In this document: positions 33,400 through 42,263 of the stretch, piece by piece | Position numbering within the stretch: the stretch's first letter is position 1 | Layout: the number at the start of each line of letters is the position of its first letter | Source: Chitinophaga pinensis | GTDB lineage: Bacteria > Bacteroidota > Bacteroidia > Flavobacteriales_D > Crocinitomicaceae | Reading direction: 5' to 3' | Assembly (NCBI GenBank): GCA_945883825.1 | Contig: CAMCYF010000007.1 | Location: forward strand, 17,463 to 81,462 | DNA: 64,000 nucleotides | Translations under genes and position numbers: made by a program | Notes under the pieces: generated by a model | The model's database searches: none | Told to the model about the DNA's origin: nothing | What the model saw: the letters and a program-made list of their open reading frames with translations, nothing else

Positions 33400-35997
33400 T
33401 TACCTCAATAAATTAATGTGACCAGAAATAATTTTAAATCTGTCAATTTCTGGATTTTTGTATTTGATAGTATAGGTATAAACTCCTTCTTTGCATATTT
33501 TATTATCAAAAGAACCATCCCAAGGTTTCAAATGGTTTTTAGATACGAAAATTATTTCTCCCCATCGATTGTAAATTGTTAACTCGTAATTAGCAGGATC
33601 AAAACCTGAGGTAAATATTGGCAAAAAGGAATTATTGAATTCATCTCCATCTGGTGTAAAACAATTTGGAACATAATAGATATCATCGCCTTTAATTTGA
33701 ATTAATTTTTCTGTAGAATCCAAACATCCATATATAGAGCTAACTATCAATTTAATTAGATAGTCTCCTTCTGTAAAAGGATAAGAATAATCAATCGTAT
33801 TTAAATTATTTTCTAATTGAATATCATCGCCGAAATCCCAGAAATTAGAGACACCACCACTGCTAGTATTCGTAATTGCAATAGTAGGATCATCACTAGT
33901 CAATAAAGTACGATCTACACTAAATTCTGCTATTGGATTTGGGTGAACAATTACCGTCGATTCAACTGTATCAGAACAAGAATAAATATTTAAGCCAATC
34001 ACTTCATAAGTTGATGTTTGACTAGGAGAAACTAAATTTTGATTTGAACTACTATTAGAAACGACTGGGGAAATGCCCCATTGATAAATAGTTGCTCCAC
34101 TAACGTTAATCTGAACGCTTTTTCCAGAACACATTTCTTGTTCAGGAGTAATCAATAAAACAGGCTTTGGATTTACTGTTATTGTTACTGGCTCTGAACC
34201 AATGCAACCATCAGCTAGTGTTGTTGATGTAACTGTGTAAACAATATTTTGTGGTACAAAACTTAAATTTATAAGTGTATTATCAATAGTTGAACTTAAA
34301 ATTGGTAGTATACTAGCATCATTTATATTTGGATTGGCAGCAGCTACCCATGAAAAAGTACTTGGGATATTTGATGTTAGAGGAAAATTTAATGGTGTTT
34401 CAGAACAAATAACTCCGTTTAAAGGACTTGTTAGTATTGGGCTTGCATTAACTGTTACTGTTACTGCTTGTGCTTGTCCAACACAAGCATCAGCTGTTGT
34501 TATTGGTGTAATTGTATAAATAACATTTTGATTTGGGGTAGTTGTATTAATAAGTGTATTATTAATGGTGGGACTTACCGTTGGAGTTGTTGTTTCTCCA
34601 ATTATAGTAGCGCTAGAAGCTGCTAACCAAGAATAAGTACTCGGTAGATTTGATGTCAAAGCAAAATTTAAGGTTTCGCCAGAGCAAATTACTTCTGTAG
34701 AAGGACTGGTCATAGTTGGAGTAGGATTTACAGAAATAGAAACTGTTTGTGGTAATCCTAAACAAGCCCCAGGATTTGATGAAGGTGTAACAGTATAATC
34801 AACAGTTTGGGTGCTTGAGGTAGAATTAATAAGTGTATTATTGATTGAAGGATTTGTGATTGCTGATATCGTACTTGCTCCAGTAACATCAGGATTTATC
34901 GCAGCCACCCAAGAAAATGCACTTGGTATATTGCATGTTAATGGAAAATTTAAGGGTGTTCCTGAGCAAACAGCACCTAAAGCAGGACTTGTTATCGTTG
35001 GAATTGGATTAATTGTAACAGAAATTTGATCTGTTGTGGGACAAGCACCAAAATTTGTAAGTAAGGTAGTAGAAACAGTATAAATATAGGTAACTGTTGA
35101 ATTCGTTGAATTTGTTAGTGTTAAAGTAGGATTAGAATCAGAAGTTGAACTCAAACCCAATGCAGGCGACCATGAATAAGAATAGAGTGGATTAGTCGCG
35201 ACACCAATATTCAAAGGAACATCACTACAAGTTGACCCATTAACTGGTCCAGCATCTGAAATTGCCTGCTCAGTATAAATAATAGCGTTTTTAATTGATT
35301 GTTGATCGCACCCACCTCCAGTGGAAGAAGTAAAACCCATATAACCTGTAAAATTAGTTACAAAAGTTGCAGTTAAATAAAGTGTATTGTTTAAGTACAG
35401 GCTAATTAGACCATTAACATATGTTATTTTAACGCTTTGATAAGCTGAATTTCTAATAAAATTTAGACTTCCATTGATGTTGGTTAATTTAACCATTGCT
35501 GGAGCGCATTCTTCATATCCTATACCCGAAAAAATTTGCAACTCTGGATTAGCACCACAACCATTTTCGTATGTATCCAAAACAACCTTTAAGCCATTTG
35601 CCGTTTGTGGAATTCCTATTCCTCCACCATTAACAAATCCAGCAGGAGGAACATCTATAAAGCAAAAAGCAAGTCCGTCAGCAATTCCAAAAGGACAAGA
35701 ACCCGGACCACCCCAAAGCCTGTAATCAAACTCTACTGTCCATTTTGAACACGATGAAAGATTAATTGGATTAGTATAAAAAACTCCCCCGCTTTGGGTT
35801 TGTAAAACATTGGTTAAAATAAGCTCATCACTAAAGGCATCAGCATCACCGGGAGTATCTCCAACAAATGCATTTCCAGTTAAATTCCAACCTGTAGTAT
35901 TTAATGGATTTCCTGTTAGTTGACCAAAAACATAATTCTGAGCATATTCATATTGTGAAATTAAAATGAATAAAATGAATAAAATAATTCGGAACAT
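33400..35997 (-). CDS. Lectin-like secreted protein with tandem Ig-like repeats and T9SS type B (CHU_C) domain
   Basis: 865 residues. Signal peptide (to about residue 19), then an L-type lectin-like domain (about 20-245) with the marker WTVEFDYRLWGG, a GIADGLAFCFID core and a final GYMGFTSSTGGG. One PKD-like/Ig-like segment (about 250-330) precedes three close tandem Ig-like repeats (about 332-609), then another PKD segment (FWDFGDD, about 690-768). The gliding-motility-associated C-terminal domain (VPNCFTPDGDEFNNSF, YNRWGEIIF, GVYTYTIKYK) completes it. It probably is a surface or secreted adhesin exported by the type IX system. The sugar-binding reading rests on the fold pattern only. Confidence 0.88.
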   Translation of the reverse strand: MFRIILFILFILISQYEYAQNYVFGQLTGNPLNTTGWNLTGNAFVGDTPGDADAFSDELILTNVLQTQSGGVFYTNPINLSSCSKWTVEFDYRLWGGPGSCPFGIADGLAFCFIDVPPAGFVNGGGIGIPQTANGLKVVLDTYENGCGANPELQIFSGIGYEECAPAMVKLTNINGSLNFIRNSAYQSVKITYVNGLISLYLNNTLYLTATFVTNFTGYMGFTSSTGGGCDQQSIKNAIIYTEQAISDAGPVNGSTCSDVPLNIGVATNPLYSYSWSPALGLSSTSDSNPTLTLTNSTNSTVTYIYTVSTTLLTNFGACPTTDQISVTINPIPTITSPALGAVCSGTPLNFPLTCNIPSAFSWVAAINPDVTGASTISAITNPSINNTLINSTSSTQTVDYTVTPSSNPGACLGLPQTVSISVNPTPTMTSPSTEVICSGETLNFALTSNLPSTYSWLAASSATIIGETTTPTVSPTINNTLINTTTPNQNVIYTITPITTADACVGQAQAVTVTVNASPILTSPLNGVICSETPLNFPLTSNIPSTFSWVAAANPNINDASILPILSSTIDNTLINLSFVPQNIVYTVTSTTLADGCIGSEPVTITVNPKPVLLITPEQEMCSGKSVQINVSGATIYQWGISPVVSNSSSNQNLVSPSQTSTYEVIGLNIYSCSDTVESTVIVHPNPIAEFSVDRTLLTSDDPTIAITNTSSGGVSNFWDFGDDIQLENNLNTIDYSYPFTEGDYLIKLIVSSIYGCLDSTEKLIQIKGDDIYYVPNCFTPDGDEFNNSFLPIFTSGFDPANYELTIYNRWGEIIFVSKNHLKPWDGSFDNKICKEGVYTYTIKYKNPEIDRFKIISGHINLLR
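34171..35004 (-). repeat. Three ~276-bp coding repeats in the lectin-like T9SS protein
   Basis: Three consecutive units of 92, 92 and 91 residues. Each opens TSP-x-x-x-VICSGTPLNFPLTSNIPS-like, then FSWVAA, INNTLIN and a closing VTVTVNPSP-type strand. Differences are scattered, consistent with older duplication followed by drift. Confidence 0.85.
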
Positions 35998-36090
35998 GAA
36001 CTATAAATTAAATATATTTTTAAGACGTAATTAACAACTTAAAGTTGCTAAAATTAGTTATTTTTTTTTAAATTTATAAATTACTTAGTG

Positions 36091-36098
36091 TAACTTTG
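36091..36098 (+). promoter_or_regulatory. -7 element for zwf-pgl-edd
   Basis: TAACTTTG, predicting a transcript start about 29 nt before the zwf ATG at 36131. No TTTG is found at the usual -33 distance, so an activator could be involved. Confidence 0.55.
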
Positions 36099-36130
36099 AC
36101 ACATTAAACTATCTTTTTCATTTAATTGAC

Positions 36131-37612
36131 ATGACAAAAAAAAATCGCCATACAGAAGAATTCACTCCCTTTAACCTAGTTGTTTTTGGTGGTGATGGCG
36201 ACTTAGCCTTGCGCAAAATTTATCCTGCATTATTTCACAGAGACCAAGATGGGCAGTTTTTGACAGATTATAATGTTATTGCAGTAACAAGAAAAAGTAT
36301 TTCTGAATCAAGTTTTAACGAAAACCTACTAAAATTCCTCAAGGAAAGTGCAGAAAAAGACACTTCAGAGAATGACATTACCATTTTTTCTAAAAAAGTG
36401 CAATTAATACAAGTAGCAGAAGCGAATGAAGCTGCATATTTAGAATTAGCGACTTGCCTAAATAAATTCCCTTCTTATCAAAATATTTTTTATTTTTCAA
36501 CTCCCTCCTCTGCTTTTGGACCAATTGCTGAAACTTTAAAATCAACTGGTTTAATAAAAAAAAATAGCAAAGTTGTATTAGAAAAACCTTTGGGATACTC
36601 CTTGGAATCTTCAAATGAAATCAACATTCAAATCACAAAAGCATTTTCTGAAAAACAAATTTATCGTATAGATCACTACCTTGGAAAAGAAACTGTCCAA
36701 AATTTAATGGTTTTGCGTTTTGCAAATAATTTATTTGAACGAGCATGGGATTCAGAACACATCGACAACATCCAAATTACTGTTTCAGAAAGTTTAGGAG
36801 TTGAAAAACGTGCTTCTTATTACGATAATAGCGGAGCGCTATTAGACATGGTTCAAAATCATTTGCTGCAACTACTTTGTTTAGTAGCAATGGAGCCACC
36901 ACACTTATTGGAAGCTGATGAAGTTCGAAATGAGAAATTAAAAGTCTTGAGAGCTCTGCGCCCAATTTCTAAGAAAAATATTGCTAGCCATACAGTTAAA
37001 GGTCAATATACTCGCGGTAGTGTTAAAGGAGAACAAGTTAATTCCTACTTGGAGGATATCGAGGAATACCAATCCAAGACTGAAACTTTTGTAGCAATAA
37101 AAGCTTACGTAGATAATTGGAGATGGAAAAATGTACCTTTCTATATCCGAACTGGTAAAAGAATGGTAAAACGTTATTCTGAAATCGTTATAAATTTCAA
37201 GGAAGTTCGTCACAATATATTTCCTTCAAAGGAAAAATTAAACAATAATAAACTCATCATTCGCTTGCAACCAGAAGAAAGAATTGAGCTCGTTCAAATG
37301 ACAAAAGTTCCTGGTCCTGGAGGATATCGCTACAAACCCATCGCCCTAAAATTAGATTACATTGATTCTTTTAAAGAACGATTTCCAGAAGCTTATGAGC
37401 GACTCATTATTGACGTAATTCGAGGAAATCAAACGTTGTTTATGCGCCAAGATGAACTTCAAGCTGCTTGGTCTTGGATTGAGTCAATAACTTCTAGTTG
37501 GAAATCTACTGGTCAAAACAATGTTTTATACGAAGCTGGTACTTGGGGGCCAGGAGATGATATTTTAGAGGAAAATGATTCATGGATTACAAAATCATGG
37601 AGAGATCAATGA
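36131..37612 (+). CDS. zwf: Glucose-6-phosphate 1-dehydrogenase
   Basis: Oxidises glucose-6-phosphate to 6-phosphogluconolactone, yielding NAD(P)H. 493 residues, normal length. The nucleotide-binding opening is NLVVFGGDGDLALRKIYPAL; EKPLGYSLESS and the catalytic RIDHYLGKETVQN follow. The C-terminal domain carries FYIRTGKRM. It is the first of three coupled genes (zwf-pgl-edd) feeding the Entner-Doudoroff pathway; its TGA overlaps the next ATG (ATGA). Confidence 0.96.
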   Translation: MTKKNRHTEEFTPFNLVVFGGDGDLALRKIYPALFHRDQDGQFLTDYNVIAVTRKSISESSFNENLLKFLKESAEKDTSENDITIFSKKVQLIQVAEANEAAYLELATCLNKFPSYQNIFYFSTPSSAFGPIAETLKSTGLIKKNSKVVLEKPLGYSLESSNEINIQITKAFSEKQIYRIDHYLGKETVQNLMVLRFANNLFERAWDSEHIDNIQITVSESLGVEKRASYYDNSGALLDMVQNHLLQLLCLVAMEPPHLLEADEVRNEKLKVLRALRPISKKNIASHTVKGQYTRGSVKGEQVNSYLEDIEEYQSKTETFVAIKAYVDNWRWKNVPFYIRTGKRMVKRYSEIVINFKEVRHNIFPSKEKLNNNKLIIRLQPEERIELVQMTKVPGPGGYRYKPIALKLDYIDSFKERFPEAYERLIIDVIRGNQTLFMRQDELQAAWSWIESITSSWKSTGQNNVLYEAGTWGPGDDILEENDSWITKSWRDQ

Positions 37613-38265
37613 GACTACATGCTTCAAAAGAAGAGTTAGAAGATGCTCTTTTACAAGATATCAAGTTCATAATTAGTGAAGACATAACAAAGTTTGGAAA
37701 AGCAACAATACTTCTTTCAGGTGGCAGTACACCAAGTGGATTGTATCGTAAATTAAGTTCAACTCAACTAGATTGGTCTAAAGTAATAGTTGGTTTAGTT
37801 GATGAGCGTTTTGTGGAAAATTCAAGCGACTTTTCAAATGAAAAATTAGTAAAAACATGCTTTTTGATTAATGAAGCAAAGAATGCAACGTTTATTCCAA
37901 TGATTTTTAGTGTCGATAACGAAGCGTTAAATTTATTAAGGACAAATGAAAGTTATACAATTTTTAATGACTCAAGTGTTATCATTTTAGGAATGGGCGA
38001 AGATGGACATACTGCATCTCTTTTTCCAAACGACAGTGATTCAAATAAAGCAATGGATTCTGAACAGAATATTTTTTTTACAAATTCTCCCTCAAATCCC
38101 ACAAGAAGAATAACTTGCACTCCAAAATTGCTACTTTCTTCAAAAAATATTTTCTTAATGCTTACCGGAGAAAATAAAAAAGAAGTACTTTTCAGTGCCG
38201 CAAAAAATAAGTTGCCTATTTCACATTTTATTGGGTCTATAACTGAAATTTATTATTCGAAATAA
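37609..38265 (+). CDS. pgl: 6-phosphogluconolactonase
   Basis: Hydrolyses 6-phosphogluconolactone to 6-phosphogluconate. About 218 residues starting at the ATG of 37609, which overlaps the zwf stop; upstream in-frame ATGs at 37582 and 37597 lie inside zwf. Signatures LLSGGSTPSGLYRKL (phosphate-binding), VGLVDERFV and IILGMGEDGHTASLFPND are clear. edd begins 7 bp downstream. Confidence 0.95.
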   Translation: MRLHASKEELEDALLQDIKFIISEDITKFGKATILLSGGSTPSGLYRKLSSTQLDWSKVIVGLVDERFVENSSDFSNEKLVKTCFLINEAKNATFIPMIFSVDNEALNLLRTNESYTIFNDSSVIILGMGEDGHTASLFPNDSDSNKAMDSEQNIFFTNSPSNPTRRITCTPKLLLSSKNIFLMLTGENKKEVLFSAAKNKLPISHFIGSITEIYYSK

Positions 38266-38272
38266 ACCAAAT

Positions 38273-40072
38273 ATGAATCAACGAATTTTAGAAGTTACAA
38301 AACGCGTAGAAGAGAGAAGCAAAGCTACTCGAGCTAATTATCTTGATCAGATGCAATCTGCCTATTCTGATGGAGTTGCTAGACAAGCGATGCACTGCGG
38401 TAATCTTGCACATGCTTTTGCTGCATGCGGAACTACTGATAAAAATAATCTTTCTGAAGAAAAAGTTCCAAACATTGGTATCATCACAGCATATAACGAC
38501 ATGCTTTCAGCACATAAAACCTACGAAAATTATCCTGCTGAACTCAGAGCTTATGCTCAAAAACACAATGCTGTTGCTCAAGTAGCTGGCGCTGTTCCTG
38601 CTATGTGTGATGGAGTAACACAGGGTCAGCCTGGCATGGAATTATCTTTGTTTAGCAGAGATGTAATAGCACTTTCTACTGCAATTGGGCTTTCTCACAA
38701 CATGTTTGATGCGGTTTTATGCATGGGAATTTGTGACAAAATTGTGCCTGGCTTGTTAATGGGTTCACTTAAATTCGGTCATCTTCCGGCTGTTTTTGTA
38801 CCCGGCGGACCAATGCCAAGTGGTATAAGCAACGAGGAAAAAGCAAGTATTCGCCAAGCTTTTGCTGAGGGAAAAATTGGAAGAGCCGAATTATTAAAGG
38901 GAGAATCTGATTCTTACCATTCTCCGGGAACGTGTACATTTTATGGAACTGCCAATAGCAATCAAATGCTAATGGAAATTATGGGCTTGCAACTTCCAGG
39001 TTCAAGTTTTGTAAATCCCAGTACTGAATTAAGAGCATTATTGAATGAGGAAGCTGTAAAAGTAGCTGCAAATAATAGTCAATTAGGACTTGAGGGCTCA
39101 CTTTCTAACTTAATAACAGAAAAAGTAATTGTAAACGGAATTATTGGCTTACTTGCAACTGGTGGATCTACAAATCATACAATACATCTTATAGCAATTG
39201 CGCGTGCAGCAGGAATTATAATTAACTGGGCTGATATGTCAGATTTATCTGATGTTGTTCCTTTAATTACAAGAATGTATCCGAATGGTGCGGCAGATGT
39301 TAATCATTTTCATGCTTCTGGAGGAATGGGATTTGTTATTCATACACTACTTGAAAATAATTTACTTCATGAGAATGTCCATACAATTCTTGGAAAAGGC
39401 TTAAAAAAATATACACAAGAACCAAAAATTGAAAACAAACAATTAGTTTGGAAAGAAGGTGCAAAGGAAAGTTTAAATAAATCAATAATTCGTCCGGTTA
39501 ACGATCCGTTCTCCGAGCACGGGGGAATTAAAATTTTACAAGGGAATATTGGAAGAGCTGTAATAAAAACAGCTGCAGTAAGTGAGGATAATTTAGTAAT
39601 TGAAGCTGAAGCACATGTCTTTTATGAGCAAGAAGACCTTATTAAAGCATTCAAAAATGGAGAACTTGAGAAAGATTTTATTGCAGTACTTCCTTTTCAA
39701 GGACCAAAGCAAAATGGAATGCCCGAATTACATCAACTAACGCCAACCCTTACAATACTTCAAAAAAAAGGATTTAAAGTCGCCTTGGTAACTGACGGGA
39801 GAATGTCTGGCGCCTCAGGAAAAGTACCTGCAGCAATTCATTTAAGTCCCGAGGCATTTGATGGTGGAATGATTTCTAAAATCAGAACTGGAGATATCCT
39901 TCGCTTAAATGCTGTTTCTGGAGAATTAAATTGCATGAATGAATCCGAAGTAAATAGTAGAGAAGCTACACAAATCAAAAATGACAATACTATTGGCTTT
40001 GGCAGAGAATTGTTCGGAAATCTCAGAGCATTAGTTTCTGGAAGTGAGGATGGCGCAAGTTTTTTAATTTAA
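38273..40072 (+). CDS. edd: 6-phosphogluconate dehydratase
   Basis: First committed enzyme of the Entner-Doudoroff route; an iron-sulfur dehydratase of the IlvD/Edd family that makes KDPG. 599 residues, normal. Visible are the Cys-bearing DGVTQGQPGMELS, a second cluster Cys in VLCMGICDKIVPG, SPGTCTFYGTANSNQM and the C-terminal VTDGRMSGASGKVPA. The presence of edd without gnd next to zwf-pgl points to Entner-Doudoroff flux. Its final 4 bp overlap the convergent terC gene. Confidence 0.95.
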   Translation: MNQRILEVTKRVEERSKATRANYLDQMQSAYSDGVARQAMHCGNLAHAFAACGTTDKNNLSEEKVPNIGIITAYNDMLSAHKTYENYPAELRAYAQKHNAVAQVAGAVPAMCDGVTQGQPGMELSLFSRDVIALSTAIGLSHNMFDAVLCMGICDKIVPGLLMGSLKFGHLPAVFVPGGPMPSGISNEEKASIRQAFAEGKIGRAELLKGESDSYHSPGTCTFYGTANSNQMLMEIMGLQLPGSSFVNPSTELRALLNEEAVKVAANNSQLGLEGSLSNLITEKVIVNGIIGLLATGGSTNHTIHLIAIARAAGIIINWADMSDLSDVVPLITRMYPNGAADVNHFHASGGMGFVIHTLLENNLLHENVHTILGKGLKKYTQEPKIENKQLVWKEGAKESLNKSIIRPVNDPFSEHGGIKILQGNIGRAVIKTAAVSEDNLVIEAEAHVFYEQEDLIKAFKNGELEKDFIAVLPFQGPKQNGMPELHQLTPTLTILQKKGFKVALVTDGRMSGASGKVPAAIHLSPEAFDGGMISKIRTGDILRLNAVSGELNCMNESEVNSREATQIKNDNTIGFGRELFGNLRALVSGSEDGASFLI

Positions 40073-41100
40073 ATTTTTTCTTTCTCGAGAAATATAAACG
40101 AAGCTGCAATCGAGCAAACCAAGACACCAAAAACGATAGCTAGTGAAAGAGTCGATGAAACATGAAGAATTGGGGCGACTAACATTTTTAATCCGATAAA
40201 AGTTAAAATTACAGCTAATCCGTATTTTAATTTTGAAAATAGACCAAGAGAATTTGACAGCAAGAAATACATTGACCTTAGTCCAAGAATTGCGAAAATA
40301 TTTGAGGAATACAAGATAAAAGGATCGTTTGGAGCGATTGAAAAAATTGCAGGAATTGAATCTACTGCAAAAATCAAGTCCGTAGTCTCTACTATCAAAA
40401 GAACAAGAAATAATCTCGTCGCTATTAGTTTATTATTTTCGCGAGTAAAAAATTTTGAGCCATCAAACTTAGTAGAGATTCTGAAAAGCTTACTTAATAA
40501 CTTTGATAACCTATTGTTATCGTAATTTTCACTTGCATCAGAATTTGATTTTTTAAGAGATTTAACACCTGCAAAAATCAAGAAAATACCAAAAAATGTA
40601 AGTATTAAGTTTGGTTTTAAAAATGTTTTTGTCACATAATTTATAGGTGTATTATGGTCACTTGAAAAATGACATCCTATAAAATCAAATTCAGGCAAAT
40701 AACTTAGGTTAATTAATTCTACACCGGCAAATATGAATATCGCTCTAAAAATTACTGCTCCTATTATTCCCCACAATAAAATCTTATGTTGTAGAATTCC
40801 TTCAATTTTGAAATAGCTAAAAATTAGAATGAAAACAAATAAATTGTCAACAGAAAGAGCTTGCTCAATCCAATAAGCAGACTGAAATTGGGTAAATTTT
40901 TCAAAGCCTGACTGCCACCATATAAAACCACTAAATAACATTGATAAACTAATCCAAATACTTGTCCAAATTGCTGCTTCTTTATTTGAAATTGCCTTGG
41001 CTTTTTTTTTCATTATTCCTAAATCCAACAAAAACATGCCCAATACAACCAACGTAAAAATGATAATTAAAAGTGGACTTGTTGAAAGAGAAGATGCCAT
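40069..41100 (-). CDS. TerC/Alx-family integral membrane protein
   Basis: 343 residues with about nine membrane helices. Conserved acidic motifs lie within membranes: LDLGIMKKK near the N-terminus, EQALSVDNLFVF at about residue 80 and ETTDLIFAVDSIPAIF near 230. Members are linked to manganese export, metal loading during membrane protein folding, or tellurite resistance. It is monocistronic. It sits between the edd and trxB genes, facing away from trxB. Confidence 0.9.
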   Translation of the reverse strand: MASSLSTSPLLIIIFTLVVLGMFLLDLGIMKKKAKAISNKEAAIWTSIWISLSMLFSGFIWWQSGFEKFTQFQSAYWIEQALSVDNLFVFILIFSYFKIEGILQHKILLWGIIGAVIFRAIFIFAGVELINLSYLPEFDFIGCHFSSDHNTPINYVTKTFLKPNLILTFFGIFLIFAGVKSLKKSNSDASENYDNNRLSKLLSKLFRISTKFDGSKFFTRENNKLIATRLFLVLLIVETTDLIFAVDSIPAIFSIAPNDPFILYSSNIFAILGLRSMYFLLSNSLGLFSKLKYGLAVILTFIGLKMLVAPILHVSSTLSLAIVFGVLVCSIAASFIFLEKEKI

Positions 41101-41118
41101 AAAGCTTTAGATTGATTG

Positions 41119-41126
41119 CAAAATTA
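41119..41126 (-). promoter_or_regulatory. Putative -7 element for terC
   Basis: The minus strand reads TAATTTTG, placing the transcript start about 15 nt before the ATG. No riboswitch-like leader fits in so short a space, so the manganese riboswitch seen with Alx elsewhere is absent here. Confidence 0.5.
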
Positions 41127-41222
41127 AGTAATTGATTGGGATAAAATCAGTCCTTTATTTAAAATTGTAAAACAAAATAAAATTATACTCTTTATTTTCG
41201 TAATAGATTCAAATCAATGGAT

Positions 41223-41230
41223 TATTTTTG
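41223..41230 (+). promoter_or_regulatory. -7 element of trxB, deciding its start
   Basis: TATTTTTG lies downstream of an in-frame ATG at 41217 but 13 bp before the ATG at 41244. The transcript would thus begin near 41234, and only the later ATG can serve as the start. A possible -33 TTTTCG is at 41195-41200. Confidence 0.65.
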
Positions 41231-41243
41231 CAGTAAAAAAAGC

Positions 41244-42194
41244 ATGAATTCTACAGTCGAACACATCAAATGTTTAATTATTGGATCTGGTCCTGCCGGA
41301 TATACAGCAGCTATTTATGCAGCACGAGCAGATATGCAACCAGTTATGTACCAAGGTCTTCAACCAGGCGGACAATTAACGACAACAAATGAGGTAGAAA
41401 ATTTTCCTGGCTATGCTAATGGGATTTCTGGTCCAGCAATGATGGTAGAACTTGAAGAACAAGCTAAACGGTTTGATACAGATGTAAGAACTGGATTTAT
41501 TAATAAAGTAGATTTTTCTGGAGATATCCATAAATGTTGGGCAGACGATGGTAAAGAAATTCATGCTGAAACAGTAATTATTTCTACTGGCGCCTCAGCA
41601 AAATATATTGGATTAGAAAGCGAACAAAAATACCTTCAACTCGGAGGTGGTGTTTCTGCTTGTGCTGTATGTGATGGTTTTTTCTACCGCGGGCAAGATG
41701 TTGTGATTGTCGGAGCTGGAGATTCTGCTTGTGAAGAAGCACACTATTTATCAAAACTTTGCAAAAAAGTAACCATGCTTGTAAGAAAAGACGATTTTAG
41801 GGCTTCTAAAATTATGGCGCAAAGAGTAAGAAAGACGGAAAATATCGAAATCTTATTTAATACAGAAACACTTGAGGTTTTAGGGGATGGACAAGTTGTA
41901 ACTGGAGCTAAAGTAATAAATTCAGCGACGAAAGAAGAAAAGGTAATTTCATGTACCGGGTTTTTTGTTGCCATTGGACATAAACCAAATACTGATGTAT
42001 TTAAGGATTTTATTTATTTAGACGAAGTTGGATATATTAAGTACGAAGAACCAGGAACTAGTAAGACAAATGTTGCAGGTGTTTTCGTAGCTGGGGATGC
42101 CGCAGATAAAACATATCGACAAGCTGTAACAGCAGCAGGAACTGGCTGCATGGCAGCATTAGATGCAGAACGTTATTTGGCTGCTAAGCACTAA
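41244..42194 (+). CDS. trxB: Thioredoxin-disulfide reductase
   Basis: NADPH-dependent flavoenzyme that reduces thioredoxin. 316 residues from ATG 41244, chosen because the promoter lies between it and an upstream ATG at 41217. FAD-binding CLIIGSGPAGYTAAIYAARA, the redox pair CAVC (about residues 140 and 143), NADPH-binding VVIVGAGDSACEEAHYLS and the C-terminal GVFVAGDAADKTYRQAVTA are all present. Its NADPH could come from zwf, 5 kb upstream. bshC follows with its own promoter. Confidence 0.96.
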   Translation: MNSTVEHIKCLIIGSGPAGYTAAIYAARADMQPVMYQGLQPGGQLTTTNEVENFPGYANGISGPAMMVELEEQAKRFDTDVRTGFINKVDFSGDIHKCWADDGKEIHAETVIISTGASAKYIGLESEQKYLQLGGGVSACAVCDGFFYRGQDVVIVGAGDSACEEAHYLSKLCKKVTMLVRKDDFRASKIMAQRVRKTENIEILFNTETLEVLGDGQVVTGAKVINSATKEEKVISCTGFFVAIGHKPNTDVFKDFIYLDEVGYIKYEEPGTSKTNVAGVFVAGDAADKTYRQAVTAAGTGCMAALDAERYLAAKH

Positions 42195-42216
42195 ATCTTC
42201 AGCAAAGTTTTTTTAT

Positions 42217-42224
42217 TAAATTTG
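42217..42224 (+). promoter_or_regulatory. Putative -7 element for bshC-eda
   Basis: TAAATTTG with a predicted leader of about 36 nt before the bshC ATG at 42264. A -33 element is not obvious. Confidence 0.5.
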
Positions 42225-42263
42225 TGGTGCTTTCAATTTTGAAGTTGAATTGCGCAGTTCATT

